Positions 1-33,428 are shown, numbered from the stretch's first letter. The stretch: DNA of 64,000 nucleotides from Puffinus mauretanicus (GCA_023333565.1 JAJKFH010002198.1:1-64000); one strand, 5' to 3'. Numbers and translations are program-made. Notes: generated from the sequence alone by a model not told the origin.

Positions 1-10
1 TTCTCTTTAG

Positions 11-20159
<20,149 letters not shown>

Positions 20160-21398
20160 AGATTTCAGATGCATGGAAGAAAGCACACTCCTCAAAAGAC
20201 TGCTCATTCTTAAATGCATTAGTAGCCCGCAAAGCAAAGATGTTGGAAAGATAGATTTTTGCATGGAAAGAAATGCTAGAGTTGATACCCCCAAACCAAT
20301 CGCTACTCCTGAAAGAGACTTTAACACGAACCTGTATCAGTTCTTGTTCATCTGCAATTTCCAAGACATTTGTCACTGTTGTTCAAGGTGCCATCAGATT
20401 TTTTTTTTCTTTACCTAATATTTACTTCATAATGTAATTCCTGTTTGAAAATCTAAGGTAGCATTACTTTCATGACTGTTTGTCTTTGTTATCCTCTCTC
20501 TGCTTTTGGCGGTGTTACTTCCCTGAAATTTTAGACAGTAAAAATAATGCAGTTTTGCACAGATAGTTTTACATCCTCATTATTTGTATTCCTAAAGCTG
20601 TTGTATTCTTAATGGCTGCTCTTGTGAGTGATTAAAGAGGGGGATTCTGATTTTATAATGCTATAAATGCTGTCTAAATTATTGTGTGATCTGTTTTTTA
20701 AAAAAAGACGTGATGCCAAGTTGTTAAGAATGTCCAGGTTTTTTAGCTGTGTAACACAGAAAACTTACTCTTTGTAACTCACAGAGGACACTCAAGTGTT
20801 TACCAGGAAGTGTGCCCAGAAAGTTAGAAAATTGATATTGTAAAAAGTTCATTTGCAATTATTAAAGAACCGTTCTGATTTTGAGTTAAATGTTTTATAA
20901 TGTTACTCTTTTTTTTTTCCTGGTATTTTAAAAACCCTGCACTTCTCTACTTTCAAGGCGCATATCTCAAACTGTTTCCCTAATTAAATGAGGTTATATT
21001 TATATTTGGTGAGAAGTCTAACATTTTGATGCCCTTTTAAATTCCTTTCTACATAGCCAATAGGAGATCTCTCTCTGGAGAACTGGCAAAGCACTGACAC
21101 TTTTGTAATTATAAGTTGAAGATGCTTTAGAAATAACATTTAAAGTATTCAATGTATTTGCTTTAGATGTAGGGAAAATAACAAGTGTTCACCTCATGAC
21201 ATCTGACATATTTTGGCTTATTAGTGTTGGGAAATGTTCTAGAATTATTTTAATTTATAACTATTATTATATATTCCAAAGAATCTGATTTCTTTTGGCA
21301 ACAACCCAATAATTACATATTCCTTTTCCAGATTTTTTGAGAATGACTTTGTTTTTACACACTATACTATGGTATTCATGTGCTTCCTTTTCACTTCA

Positions 21399-21404
21399 AA
21401 TAAA
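21399..21404 (+). terminator. Candidate polyadenylation signal 1 (ADSS2)
   Basis: AATAAA about 1.24 kb after the stop codon. It is followed within 60 bases by T- and GT-rich sequence (tttgtttcct, gtttgtatt), as expected of a functional downstream element, so I prefer this site. Confidence 0.55.
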
Positions 21405-21640
21405 ACTTACTTTGTTTCCTCAGAACAAGTTTGTATTAGGGTGGGATAGTAGTTTTAGATTTAGTTTAGTAGATTTCGGCTATGCAGGTGAATATAAGAA
21501 ACTTTTAATGCAAAATAGAAGATACCAAACCTTCGAGATTGTCTTAGGTAACCAGATGTTGCCTGAAATAGAATAGATTTGTTGGATTGATGCTGCTGTT
21601 GAGGTGTTCAGCACAATGTTTATGTTCTCAATTGGCATAA

Positions 21641-21646
21641 AATAAA
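21641..21646 (+). terminator. Candidate polyadenylation signal 2 (ADSS2)
   Basis: A second AATAAA about 240 bases further on. The following sequence is purine-rich and not GT-rich, so it looks weaker than the signal at 21,399. Confidence 0.35.
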
Positions 21647-21660
21647 ATTGCTTATCATAA

Positions 21661-24600
21661 GGGGAGGAACAGGAGGGTTGAAGGATAAAATTACTGATAT
21701 TTAAGGAGCATTTTCTAGTCGATTGTTTGCATGTGACAGAGCAGTTAGCAGGGTGTGTATTTTACTTGTGTAATACGTGGAAAGAGGAGGGTACCACAGA
21801 ATGCTGGAAAACTGGCAGATACATTGAGAGACCTTTGTATCAGCATTGCATGTAAAGATCATTCTCCTCAGCATTAAAAAACAAACAACTTCATACTCAG
21901 TTTTTTCTGGAGGGGATGAGGGTCTACTACTGCTGTCAGCCTCGCAGTCCAGGAGAGAACCATACCATCCCTCCCTAGCTAAGGGACATCTTGAATTAAA
22001 AATCTTTTCCTAATTCCCTGATGAAGAGGAGGAGGGATATAACTGCGTGAAACATAAATTCCAACGTTCCTTTAGAAGGAAAAAACCAATATTACTATTT
22101 TCTAGGCGATGGAGGGAATTGACCTTGCAATGTCAATTACCAAGTATTCTTGTCTTCCTGTAGCTGTAGGAGGCACCAAGGGGGTTTGTGCTGTCAGTGA
22201 AACTACCAGCCAAGGACTGGGGGGCTAGCTGGTTCAAGGAGTGAGTAAATAAATAAATGAGGGCATGCTTTTCTTCTACAGTGAGTGAATAAATGAGGGC
22301 TTACTACGTAGTTGTGTTTCTCTTCTGCCAAGGAGAGACCTTCAAGTTCAAGGCTGTTTCAATTCTTCCATTGTTGTAACTCCACTGTACAAACTACCCT
22401 TGTTTTTCAGTTGAGGAATTCATATTCCCAGATGCAGCAGGATTTCTAAGCAATAGAGCTATAGCCTAAAATGATACAAAGTATTTGTACAGTTAAAGAA
22501 ACAAAACAGAATTGTCTTGGATGCAAGAGTGATTCATGTTCTTTTGCTTTCTTTTAAGTTCAGCTGAGATTTTTCTTTGATTCTTCCACTCAAGTGCAGG
22601 CCTGGAGAGTTGAAAACATCCTCCTACCAGTACTTGGCCAGATAATACGTGGTCCAGGATCTGTTGGTGTATATTTACTCTCATGACCTGGAACGAAGAA
22701 TTTTTCTCTTTAAATTTCAGGTGGTTAAACTTGGCATCTGTAAGGCTTATTATGTTGTCCTTGAATGCCGGTTTCACATAAGCTTTGCTAGAGTGAATTC
22801 TTGGACTGGTGCACGAACACTTTCTTCGTGTCAAAGAATAGTTATAGAATGGTTATATTCTACCAAATTGTCCCCTCCCCCAATGCTACTCATTTGTACT
22901 TACGGGGAAATAGTCTGCGATGTGTTATCATCAACCTGAATGTTGTGGAAACAAACGTTAAAAGTTATGGAGATAGTTAAAAGTTATGCTCTGCTCTTGA
23001 AACCATGCTATGTTCAACTATAGAAGCAGGGAGGAAGAAGGGAACAGCCTAATACTCTACCACCAGCAGTGTGTTTAGCAGGGACAAAGTTGCATGTCTT
23101 TGAAGGCACTTGTAGTTTTTCTCTAGCCAAAATCCACTGTTCTGCTTTTTTTTCCCCCTTCATTAGTCAAGAGCCCTTTGGCCTCAAAGGAATTGCCACA
23201 CTCATTGGCAAAAGGCTTTTGGTTGTCTGTCACAGGCCAGTAGTAAGCTGTAATAAAAAGAAAATCCTCTGTACTTCAATGAGAAGCATGTATTTCTCAG
23301 GCCCTTCCTGGTACTCCCTTCCTCTGTGAAGTCTCTTCTGTTGCTGGCACGTAAGGGGAGAGGATGGCAGCGTAGGATAGCAGTTGAAATTGATTCTCCT
23401 CCAAGTGTCCCCTCCTGCTAATGGGATGTTTTCAGGAAGCACGGGTACCTGTTAGACCTGACGAGGCTGATGACAGACAAGGTAGTTTGATCTTATGCCA
23501 TTCTTGCTGCCACTGAAATATTTACGAGGTTGATTTTCCTAGGCTTGTGCTGTACTGCAGTATTTAATAGCCCTTATGTCCCTATGGTTTAGTGAGCCTC
23601 CTTTATTAACTAATAGGAGGGGAAGTGAGGGACACTTCTGCTGCTTAGCCTTTCCATTTGTATTCCACGTGTAATTGGGTTTTGGCATGTAGCTAATGGA
23701 CAAACCTTCAGATAAAGTGGCAGACAGATAATGTTGATGTAATGCATGACAGCTGCTTTCGTCTATCATCATCCTGGAAATCTACTTTCTAATAGAAGAT
23801 TATAGTTTCCTTTTGCTGTCAGAGCCAGCTCCCTTAATGAAACATAATCAAATGTTTGGCTGGTTTAGAAAAAGTAAAAGGCAAAGTAGCTGGGAATGAA
23901 GATAAGGGTCAACTCAATCTGGTGAGTTTTCTCCCGCCCATACTGTTCCTAGTCCCTGAAACAGTGAAACTTAATAAACCTAGTGGTATAGTAATAAAGC
24001 ACACTTCTTTTGGTGCATGACAGCTTTATCTACTTAAGGCAGACTGCTGTGCATACGTACATATATACACACAGGTGATGCATTATTTGCAGGGACTTAA
24101 AATTTCACACCATTCTTTGTTGGTCTGAGTCTTACAACTCATTTGACATGTCATCTTTAAAATACCTTGCAATAAATACACATTCAAATATCTTCCATTC
24201 AACTTTAGGATTTAACTCAACATTACCTCTTCACTGCCACTTTAGAACTATTCAATCAAGTGGATTTTCTTACACTATGTTAGTTTTTTTCACTGATAAA
24301 TCAATATGTGCCTGCATCCAGGAACTGATTCTTTAGCTCTTCCGATACACAGTACTGGCATTATCTACAGTGTGTTTGAGTAACTATTTTTAGATAACAA
24401 CCAGCACAAGTACAAATAGTTTGTGTTGTTCTCGTTCTTTGGTTGCCTTCTGCATATTACAGAGGGACCTGGGATACCTGAGTGTTGGTAGTGGAGAGAG
24501 GGTATGACTTTGGGGGACAGGTGGCAGCTCTTTTTTTGAAGAGGTGAGATGGCTATTCTTTTTTTTCTCCCTGCAATTTAGGACTAGTTTGTTTTCAGCA

Positions 24601-27600
24601 CAGCGAACCTCCCTACTTCTCTTCTATGCCCCTCTCAACAGGAAAAACAGCATGCAGTACTTACTTTTGTTGAGATATGCAAGTCAAATGCTGCTTTGTA
24701 TGAAGTTTGATTGTACTAGTCATTGGTGGTCTTTTTCCTTATTTTTTGAAAATGCAAGTGCTTCCTGAGAGCTGAATTGTCAAAGTCAGGTTGGAATGGA
24801 GTTTCAGCTTTGTAGCTTACTGGAGCTGGTTGCAGTTTGCTGAAAGGTCTAGGCAAAAAGCATAAATCATTCTGTAATCTCATGCTGACATATGGTATGT
24901 AAATACCATGATCCACCCAAAGGGTAGCCAGCATTATAAATGTACTTTCTAATCTCCTGCTGAAATGAGCACTCAGTATAATGCAGCTGTAATCTAATAG
25001 ATATTAACAGCCTGAGAATGTACAGTAAGACCTTAATAATGCAATATTGTTCGATTGGCTCCATCTGACTTGTAATTAGCACGATAGGGGTTGTGCCTCT
25101 TGCAGTCGAGCAACTAACTGCATTAGTTTAATATTACTAGGTTTTTTAAAGCCTTGACTTCCCAACAGAAATAGCCTACGACATTTAAAAAATTTTTTAC
25201 CAATTAAACATATTTTGAAGTTGATGTGCAATACAACAAATTTTCATAGGAGGGAAAAAACCAGCATTTTTTTACAACAATTTCCGTTCTAGATTCTCAT
25301 ATGCATAATAAATTCAGGTCATGCAGCACTCCTGGTATGGCCAAAAACTTTTGGATGTAGTTTTGATTTACTCTGCCCGGATTCTCTTGTTGTTCCTCTT
25401 TTAGGCCAAAGTCATAAAAAATCATTAGAAGTTGTTGCAACGTTGCCCACAATAGGCATAAAAGGGAAAGGCTTATTCCACAGGTCTTATGGGTTTACTT
25501 TGACGCACAAGCTTGCCCTGGAGCTCCTCCAGATGCATGTGCCTTGTGGACCCGTCCTAGTTGCCCGGGACAGAAACCACAGACGTCCTTTCCAGGACGA
25601 ACAACTGAGCTGATGAAGCAGGCAAATAGAAGATAGTGAAGGTACAAGCAGGAGACTAGAGAGCAGGGATCCCTCCCAAGCTGTGGAAAAGCAATTTTTT
25701 CTATATGGCGGTTATGGAAAAGAAATATTTTTGTCCCTGTACAGAGCTTGCAAGCGAATAAGGGAATGACATTGATAACAAGGCAAAATCGTGCATCTTT
25801 TGAAAAAATGTGAGTTTCTGCAGATGAATGCACTTTCTTTTTTTTTTTTTAAATTTAAGAAATAAAAGCTGGGCGGGCTTCCCCCTGCCCTGAAAGTACC
25901 CTTCTGAAATGCTAACAGTCTTGAGCAGGTTTTTTATACAACTAACTGATAGCCTGGCCTGTGTGCATAATGTGTGCTGTGTGGTTCAAGAGGCTTACCC
26001 TGGTGGCAAGATGGGTGCAAGATCTATAAACTCCCTTAGTTTCTTTGCCCAGTATGACATGCCAAATTCCTACAAACGATGATGTAAAATGTTTTTGGTT
26101 TGTGGTTTTTTTTTTTTTGTTAAGGAGCTGCTGATGGACCTAAAAGAACTTACTTACATAGCTTGAATGTGTTAATCGCCATTTTGGTAGCAAAATCCGC
26201 TGTGGAATAGCATACTTATTAGGAATCCACCAGGAAGAAAAGAATGAGTGTATGCACATAAAAGTAAGGGTTCTGCAAAACATTAAATTTTGCAGAGATA
26301 TGGGAGTTTCTAGAATGAGTTGTACAATATTAGTGGTAGGTCTTAAGAGTTGAAACAAATGCACGAGCTAGTTAACTTATTTAAACAGTATTTTATAATT
26401 CAGGACAACAGTGTGCTGTTCTGTGACTCAAAGCAGAATTTCTTTGCAGACTGATTCATTATATCAATGGGTCTGATGGTCTGCTCGTTTGTCACAATTA
26501 AGTAATAATTTATTCTACCTCCCGAGGAATGAAATTTGGCTGCTGTGTATAAAACACTGACTCACCAGTATTTGGAAAACAAAGTAGATGTTTTCTGTAT
26601 TTTGTTGCCCATCAGAGTCGGTGAATTATGTTTTGGCCACTCCATGGCAACTGCTTCACTGGAGTGTGAATTAATATTACAGCTCCGGGAGTTTGATGTT
26701 AATACCGGTTCTCACCAGAGGTCTTAGTCAGACTATTGTTTTGAATAGTCTCATGACACAGCTGTCTTAGGAATTCCTTGAATACATCCACAGTTCGATT
26801 TTTTTCTAAAACGAAGACCACTGCATCTTCCATTTAGTTGTAGAGCACGATGTAAAAATTCCTTATCCAATTCAGTCTACAAAAGAATGTATTTTCATGC
26901 TTTAGATAATTTCAGTCAATCTTGGAAAATGTAGCTATACAACATACAAAAGTGACAACTCCAACACTCACACACAATATGAGCTGTTGAGAATCACTGT
27001 TATATTTACCAACATTTCCATATCCCTGTCAGCCAGTTCCGCACAACTGTTGTCCTCATCATAGTCAGCAGCACCAACAGAGATTCCTCTCCTTTCCCCG
27101 ACTCCTCCCCCGGGGTGATTCTTCTTCTCCAGTTTCACCCTTAGCGTGTTCCTCATCCCTCATCTTTGGGAAACGGGGGACGTTGTATCTTCCTTCCTCC
27201 AGCAGGAATCATGTATTCAGGTTGCCAACCCAGCTACCTGAGACAGTGCCAGTAGCGGCTGTGTCCTACCACAGAATTGACAAGCTTTATGCCAAACCTC
27301 CTAGTGCACACTTCAAAGGCCCTCATGTCAGAATTTATCTTCCATCCTGGACACATCCAGGAATATTTTTAAAATTTGCCATTTGAATGCCTAGGTTACA
27401 GCCTTCTCTTGTAATTTTGCACATAAAACTTTAGTTACAAGTCTCAGAAGCTTTTGAGACCTGACGTATTAAAAAAGCTCATCGTGCTGTGAACTAAAGT
27501 GGCTTTGGTCTTAAGAGGCAAGGGACATAAAGCCCAGGAGGAAGGAGAGAGACTAAGATGGAGGTTACATGGTTCACGTAGGGGCCTGCAGGGAGACGGA

Positions 27601-29259
27601 CAAGGGAAAGCAGTACATCCAAGTGCTACAGCCATACAATTAAAATTGCAGGACCATCTGTAACCTACCTGCTCGTGCTAAATAATCATCCATTAAAAAA
27701 TATCCTAATCTTGTTTTTGAAGCATATCAAACTTAACACACTGAAAAATAAATCTTTTTCCAGGATGAAATCCATTCTGCTTTTGAAAACTGAGAAAACC
27801 CATGCCAATAAAGTTTATTTAACTAAGTGGTATTTCTGCTTACAGATTGGGCGAAGACTGAGGCTGCAATGCGAGCTTACCTTTCCCGGTTCACGCAGTG
27901 GGGTTACAGGCTTAGGTAAACGATGGAATGAAGATCAGGAAAGGCAAAGCTTGCAGGCACAGTCACGGGGGCCGTCTGCCTGAGCTCCCTTTTCCTTGCT
28001 AAGCTGGTGCGAGCAAGTCCCTCTACCTCACTAAGCCTGGCTTTGTGATGGTTCCTCCTTTCCTTACTGGCATCGGAAGGGGAATGCCCCTCGGCCTCGG
28101 GGCAAGGGGAGCAGTCCCACTGGTGTCAGCCTTGCGAGTGCATTTTTGAGTGCTGTTTGAGCCAATTTACTGGCAATGTTGCAGTTGACACAATAAAATG
28201 GAGTGGTGTGGTGCTGAAGATGGGGATCTAAGGAGACTAAGAGCTAGACAAGGGAGGGGAAAAGTAATCTATCAGCAAATCACTTGGAAACTTGTGCCCC
28301 TGCACACCCGAGCCACCATCCTGAGTGCTGCTGCACTTTGGTAAATTAGACTGTAGTGTCTGCTAGTCCTCAGGTTGCGTTCTCCTCAAGTTACTCCTAG
28401 ATCTGAGTGTAGGGGCATCTCCTGACAGAAGAAAGTCAAAGGGTGAGAAAACAAAAAAGATCTGACACAGCAGGGAGTCCGGAGTTGGATCTTTAAGGGT
28501 AAACCTTTTTCTGATGTTTTATTGGACGTGCTCTCCAGTACATCTTACTTGCTGTAGACAGAAGGTAAAGTTTTCTTTAACCTTTCTGGAATTAGAAACG
28601 TAGGCGTAATCTGAATCTGGATTTTTTTATGCGCCCTTCTGTCATATGAGCTACGACCTACATCTTGGCACTGAAATAGGGAGACTTCAGGAAAGACGAG
28701 GTGGGGCAGGGAAGAGCTTTGCTTGCTTCTGAGACACAGACCCCCGGAGCCAGGAGGGACCGTGAGCGGCCTCCAGTCAGTGGGGCCTGGGACGGGAGGG
28801 TCTCTGCCTGCGCTGATCCAGACAGACACTTGCCTAACCTCCTACCCTGAGACTTCACAGCCTCCCTGATGATCTGCTCTGGCATTTCACCCTTAGAAAA
28901 TTTCTCCTACATCCACTCAGATCCCTCCTGCTGCAATTTAAGCTTGTTGTTCGGTGGTCTGTTTGCTATGGACAGGGAGGACAGGTTATTCCCTTTTTCT
29001 CTGCAGCAATATTTTGGGTACTTGCTACGTCACGGTTGTTTTTTCCTCAGGCTGATCAATTCTCTGAAGGTCTGCTTGGAGGTCATTTTTAGAGATCTTC
29101 AAGGCTGGCTGTTTTTTTTTTTTTTTCTCTGTCAGTGGGGAATTGGGACCTGAATATGGTCACAGTTTGTTCACTGATGTTTGCAGTGCTGAGTGAAAGG
29201 GATGGATGACATCATGTATCTTGCATCAGCAAATCTCATTATGGTTTCTAGTATGATAT
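21661..29259. other. Intergenic, AT-rich, no gene seen
   Basis: Both strands were read. Open frames are short and show no recognisable domain. The stretch holds a tandem duplication at 22,241-22,330 and many homopolymer runs. Base composition shifts toward GC from about 27.8 kb. In human, a small sperm gene (SPMIP3, formerly C1orf100) lies tail-to-tail with ADSS2; I could not find its exons here, but short exons could be missed by eye. Confidence 0.65.
22241..22330. repeat. Imperfect tandem duplication (~45-bp unit)
   Basis: Two adjacent units both open with gtgagt-a/g-aataaa and atgagggc and both close with tctnnt-like pyrimidine text ending ttcttct. They start at 22,241 and 22,281. The AATAAA words in them belong to the repeat and are not taken as polyadenylation signals. 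Confidence 0.6.
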
Positions 29260-29690
29260 TTCCCATCTTTCCAATGGCATAGCTTTGCTGATTCATATTT
29301 CGGTCCATTTTGCATTTGCTCTATTGATATTTTTGTTGCTTACATGTAGGAACTTGCCCACAGCCTTACTGCATTGCAGCCTATTTTTTTGAACTCTTAT
29401 CCTGGTTTCTAATGTTCTTTCAGTTCCTCTCAGCTGTGCATCACCTGCACATTTACTAAGTACGCTCTCTATCCCATTGCTGACTTCACCAATGAAAAAT
29501 TTGAATTGTACGGAAGCAGGACCTGTTCACTGAATACATTTTGCTGTTTTGATGGTGAACCACTTTCCAGGGTGTGATTTTTTTCCCCTGACCAATTCTG
29601 CACCTACCCCAAAGCAGTTTTATCTAGACCACATTCCTTCGTTTGCTTATGAAAGCATCCTGCAAGTCTGAACATGTCACCATTTGAGCT
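29260..29690 (-). mobile_element. Decayed CR1/L3-type LINE fragment
   Basis: The plus strand matches, with many substitutions and small gaps, the reverse complement of the widespread amniote CR1/L3 LINE sequence as I remember it. Landmarks in order are the ACATGTAGGAACTTGC block near 29,343, the TTTACTAAGTACGCTCTCTAT block near 29,451, a block around GGTGAACCACTTTCCAG near 29,555, and TTTATCTAGACCACATTCCT with GTTTGCTTATGA near 29,620. The order and spacing agree with the family. No open frame survives. Only an internal part of the element remains and the edges are approximate. Confidence 0.7.
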
Positions 29691-31164
29691 GATACCAGTA
29701 GCTTGCTAATGCTGTGAAGAAAACATCCTGATCTTCACCTTGTGGTTGCTGAACCTTGTGCCAAACCAGTTTGCCTTGTTAAACAGGCAGAAAACGAACC
29801 AGTGAAAAATAAGTGAAGAGGTGCCTGCGGGTTCAGCAGGTTGACTTGGCTCAGCGAAGAGTCCAGGGAGCAGCGGAGGTGCCATCGGGGAGGGGACGAC
29901 ACTCAACCACAACGCGTAACTTCACACTGAGCCAGCGTCAGGGCCCTGCCGAAGCCGGGAGGTGGTGTTTGCTGCTTCCCGTGAGGAGAAAGGTTGAGTT
30001 TGCCTGTTGGATAAAGAATTGGGAGGCAAATACAAACAATGTTTTCATTAATCCCTAGCTAATCGTAACTAAATCATAACTAATGATTAAGTCTACGGTG
30101 ATCTTAGGTAATCTTTAGTCAGATGATTTTTTGTGCTACTTTTTTTGTGTGAGAACACCCTGAACATACTTGTTCAGTCAACTGCAATTCATTCATTAAT
30201 ATGGATGACAGCTCTCTATACTGAATCACTGAAAAGCAATTCCAAAAAGCACATACATGTCTCACACATGTTCTCCCTCACTTGCCTCGGTATCAAGCTG
30301 CCTCCACAGCAGGATGGAAAGATGGGTTTTCCTCACGTCCACCACCCGTCTCGCTCCAGGCTCTGGCCATCCCTGCGGGAGCCCAGTTCAGCTCCCATCC
30401 AGACACAGGCGACGACGGTCGCATCCAGTCTTGGCGTTTTGCAGCCCTTCTGTCTTCCCGTTTTCTCTCCTCAGACAAAATTGTGTCAACCCAGTAATCT
30501 TGGCACAGGTGGAGACTTGATCCTGGATGAGCAGCCTGCAAGCGATGGGGCTGCCCAGGAGACGAGAGGCAGAAACTGGTAGTGGCAGAGGGCACGTGCC
30601 CAAGCTGGCCCCGGGCTTCGCTGGGTTGGCGGTTTAGAAGAGAAAGAGCAGTTTACCAATTCAGCAGGGAGAAAATTAGACACAGCAAATAAAGAAACCT
30701 GCAAAGCTATTTTTGTAGTCATTCTTGAGGACAGAGCTGGAATTTAAAAGCCCCTTGGCTGTGACACCGGTCCTGCTTACAGCCATGGTCTGTGCCTGGG
30801 AGCAGGCGAGTGGGAGATTTTGTTCCTTATTGTAAGAAATCCAACTCGTTCCCATTATCTTTTTTTTTAAATAAAGAAAAGATTGAGAAGATTTGCCTCT
30901 TTCCTGTCGACTTACCCCCCAGAAGTTTCCCAACGCCGCACTTGCATTGAAGCTCACGCTAAGCATTACCCTTCAGATGCTGCCCTCTGCAAGGGCCCTT
31001 CCGACGAAGGCAGCTGGAGAGCTGAAGTTTGCCGGCAAGCTGGAAGCGAGCACCTTTGCCACCTGAGAGCCGCCGTCCCGGTCCAGCGCCGGGCGGCTCG
31101 CCGTTTGCCGGGAGACAAAGGGAGCCCTGTCTGAGCCGAGCTGAGGGTGCACTTGCCGGAAGAA

Positions 31165-31320
31165 ACCTAACAATTCTTATTTACCAAATTGACAAAATCC
31201 TATCATTGCAATTAAGGGGATATGTAATTAACTGTGTCTTAATTACAGCAGCTGCCACTTCATCTGAATGCGGCAATTTGCGGAGCAACCGGGGGAGATG
31301 CTTTAAATTCGTGTGTGTAA
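31165..31320. promoter_or_regulatory. Candidate conserved enhancer (TAATTA pair plus E-box)
   Basis: An AT-rich block inside GC-rich flanks. It carries TAATTA at 31225-31230 and 31240-31245, and the E-box CAGCTG at 31249-31254, all within 30 bases. There is no repeat or coding frame to explain it. The regulatory role is inferred from motif packing and composition only. Confidence 0.4.
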
Positions 31321-32870
31321 ACAGCGCAAGCAACAACAGGGTGGGTGTGTGACTCTGGGGGTGCGATGCCCTGCCCCGGGGGGCACGGGGTGAAGGCTCA
31401 GGCTCGCTGGCTGCTGGCCGGGGTGGCCTCTGGAAATCCCTCAGGGAGGCAGAGAGCTTTTGAAAACTCCACTACGAACCTATTGCCCAGGGGTTTTCAA
31501 GCGTTTTGCTCCACCTCGGCTTGCCAAGCTGCAGGGCTGAACATTGCCCAACGCCACAACGTTTTCAAAGAGATTCTTACTCCTGGCTCCCGGCCTCCGT
31601 CGGAGCGTGAGCTCCCGTTGCGCGTGCTGAGATGTACTGGGCGAGATTTATTTCGCTTGGTGTCTCGCTGTGCACTTTCATGGCTTCATCACTCTTGGCT
31701 GGCAGGAGCAAACCGTGCAAAGGGACGGTGGTAGCGCAGGCTCCGCCAGCCTCTTTCCTTTCTGTCCCCTCACCGGCTGCGCTGCCGGGGAGCAGGCTGG
31801 CTCCGGCCGGCCGCTGCAGGTCTGCATGATGTTTTCAAAGCGTTTGCACCCTTTGCTGCTGCAGCCTTCCCCGGCTTACGTGACTCATTTCCCAGGAGCT
31901 GCTGTGGGTTTCTGAGGCAGATGGGTTTTCCCTCCTGAGGTACCCAGAAGGTGGTGGTGTTTGCGGACCCACCCGGGTTTCGCCGCCTTTCCAGCCTGCC
32001 TCAGCGGTTGCCTGCTCCTGCTCCCTGCCTGTAACCGGGACTTGGAGACTGGCTGTGCTGGTTTAGGGCAGTGAGTTGGGATGGACATGATTTTTCCATA
32101 CCTGGAGAGACAGCATGAGGTTCCCTGTTCCTCCAAGGCAAGAGCCATGGGTGCTTAGTAGGTAGGAAGAGGGTGCTGGTCCACTGAGACCTTCCAGCTC
32201 TGCTCCCCGACAGCGACTCCTCCTGGAGATCGTGCTGAGGAGCCATATCATCCCCCTGTGCCTCAGCTTACCCACCAGTGACGGGCTCAGAGAACTCGCT
32301 TGACGTGGGCACGTAGCATCTGTGCCTCAGGTACAGCTCACAAATACTGAGCTAAGCCCAGAACAGGCTTATTGCTGAGCTGCAGCTTGGAAGGAGCCAT
32401 GAGCCCCCCCGCCACTGCTAATAAATAGGATTGATGCTACAAAAGCTAAGGGCTGCACCTGCTGAACTTGGTAGGCATCATTTGGGCTCCATAATTCAGC
32501 TGTGTTGATTTGTCCTGTATGTTTCACATGTGAAATAAAGCTGCTCTCTATCAAGCCAGCACAGGAAGGATATCCTGCTCAGTACCGGCAATGCTCCTCT
32601 GGTTTCCCAGCTGAAACCTAAACCATTTTGTGAGTATTTCAGTACCATGTGGCGTCAAAAAAGACTGGCTTATTAATATGCATATCAAGAATTTGAAAAG
32701 ATGGGATAACATCCCATTGCTATTTAAATGACGGCACGAGCTCCCATGGACACTGGCGTGACCAGAATTTCATCAACCACCACTACTCAGCTGTCACAAG
32801 CTATCTTCACATCACGTTGCAGGCCTCCGGATTGCAGTCAATGGCACTTTGAGGAAAAGAAAAACACAGT

Positions 32871-32890
32871 TAAAACTTGTTAAAACTTGT
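32871..32890. repeat. Exact 10-bp tandem pair
   Basis: TAAAACTTGT is repeated twice with no gap, about 85 bases left of the solo LTR. Confidence 0.8.
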
Positions 32891-32970
32891 CCATATTAAT
32901 CTCTTAAAAAACACTTAGTCCTGATAGATTTACATGCTGAATGAGGCTTCATGGAAAACTTTTGAAGTAT

Positions 32971-32975
32971 GTTTC
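32971..32975. repeat. Target site duplication, left copy
   Basis: GTTTC immediately before the LTR's TG. It is identical to the right copy at 33555-33559; a 5-bp duplication fits ERVL-type integration. Confidence 0.85.
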
Positions 32976-33228
32976 TGCGCTGGTTTTGGCTGGGGTAGAG
33001 TTAATTTTCTTCGTAGTAGCTGGTATGGGGCTGTGTTTTGGATTTGTGCTGAAAACAGCGTTGATAACACAGGGATGTTTTCGTTACTGCTGAGCAGTGC
33101 TTACACAGAGCCAAGGCCTTTTCTGCTTCTCACCCCACCCCACCAGCTGGGCGGGGTGCACAAGAAGCTGGGAGGGGACACAGCTGGGACAGCTGACCCA
33201 ACTGACCAAAGGGATATTCCATACCATA

Positions 33229-33236
33229 TGACGTCA
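33229..33236. promoter_or_regulatory. CRE palindrome in LTR U3
   Basis: TGACGTCA, the full cAMP-response element, lies inside the LTR upstream of its likely start region. It is a part of the family sequence as I recall it. Activity at this locus is unknown. Confidence 0.6.
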
Positions 33237-33422
33237 TGCCAGCATATGTGCTGGGGAAGAAGAAGGAGGGGGACGCTCGAGTGATGGCTTTGTCTTCCCA
33301 AGTAACTGCTACGCGTGATGGAGCCCTGCTTTCCCGGCGATGGCTGAACACCGCCTGCCGATGGGAAGTAGTGAATGAATTCCTTTGTTTTATTTTGCTT
33401 TCGGCGCTGCTTTGCTTTCCCT

Positions 33423-33428
33423 ATTAAA
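33423..33428 (+). terminator. LTR polyadenylation signal (ATTAAA)
   Basis: ATTAAA followed by a T- and C-rich stretch, at the usual position for the R-region polyadenylation signal of this LTR family. Confidence 0.55.

Larger units (their letters stand above)
20160..21660 (+). other. ADSS2: ADSS2 3' untranslated region
   Basis: AT-rich sequence after the stop with no convincing coding frame on either strand. Its right edge is set by the choice of polyadenylation site: near 21,420 if the first AATAAA is used, or near 21,660 for the second. A length of 1.2 to 1.5 kb is plausible for this gene. Confidence 0.7.
29691..32975. other. Intergenic between LINE relic and LTR
   Basis: GC-rich sequence with many overlapping short open frames on both strands, as expected from low stop-codon density. 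No recognisable protein. It includes an AT-rich candidate regulatory block at 31,165-31,320 and a POU-like TAATATGCATAT at 32,673-32,684. Confidence 0.6.

Noticed and set aside
22250..22256. AATAAA words about 2.1 kb after the ADSS2 stop
   Set aside because: They are part of a local tandem duplication of AAAT units, and two better-placed signals exist upstream.
32934..33284. 116-codon plus-strand frame inside the LTR region
   Set aside because: It lies within the solo LTR, which is non-coding; the frame is incidental.
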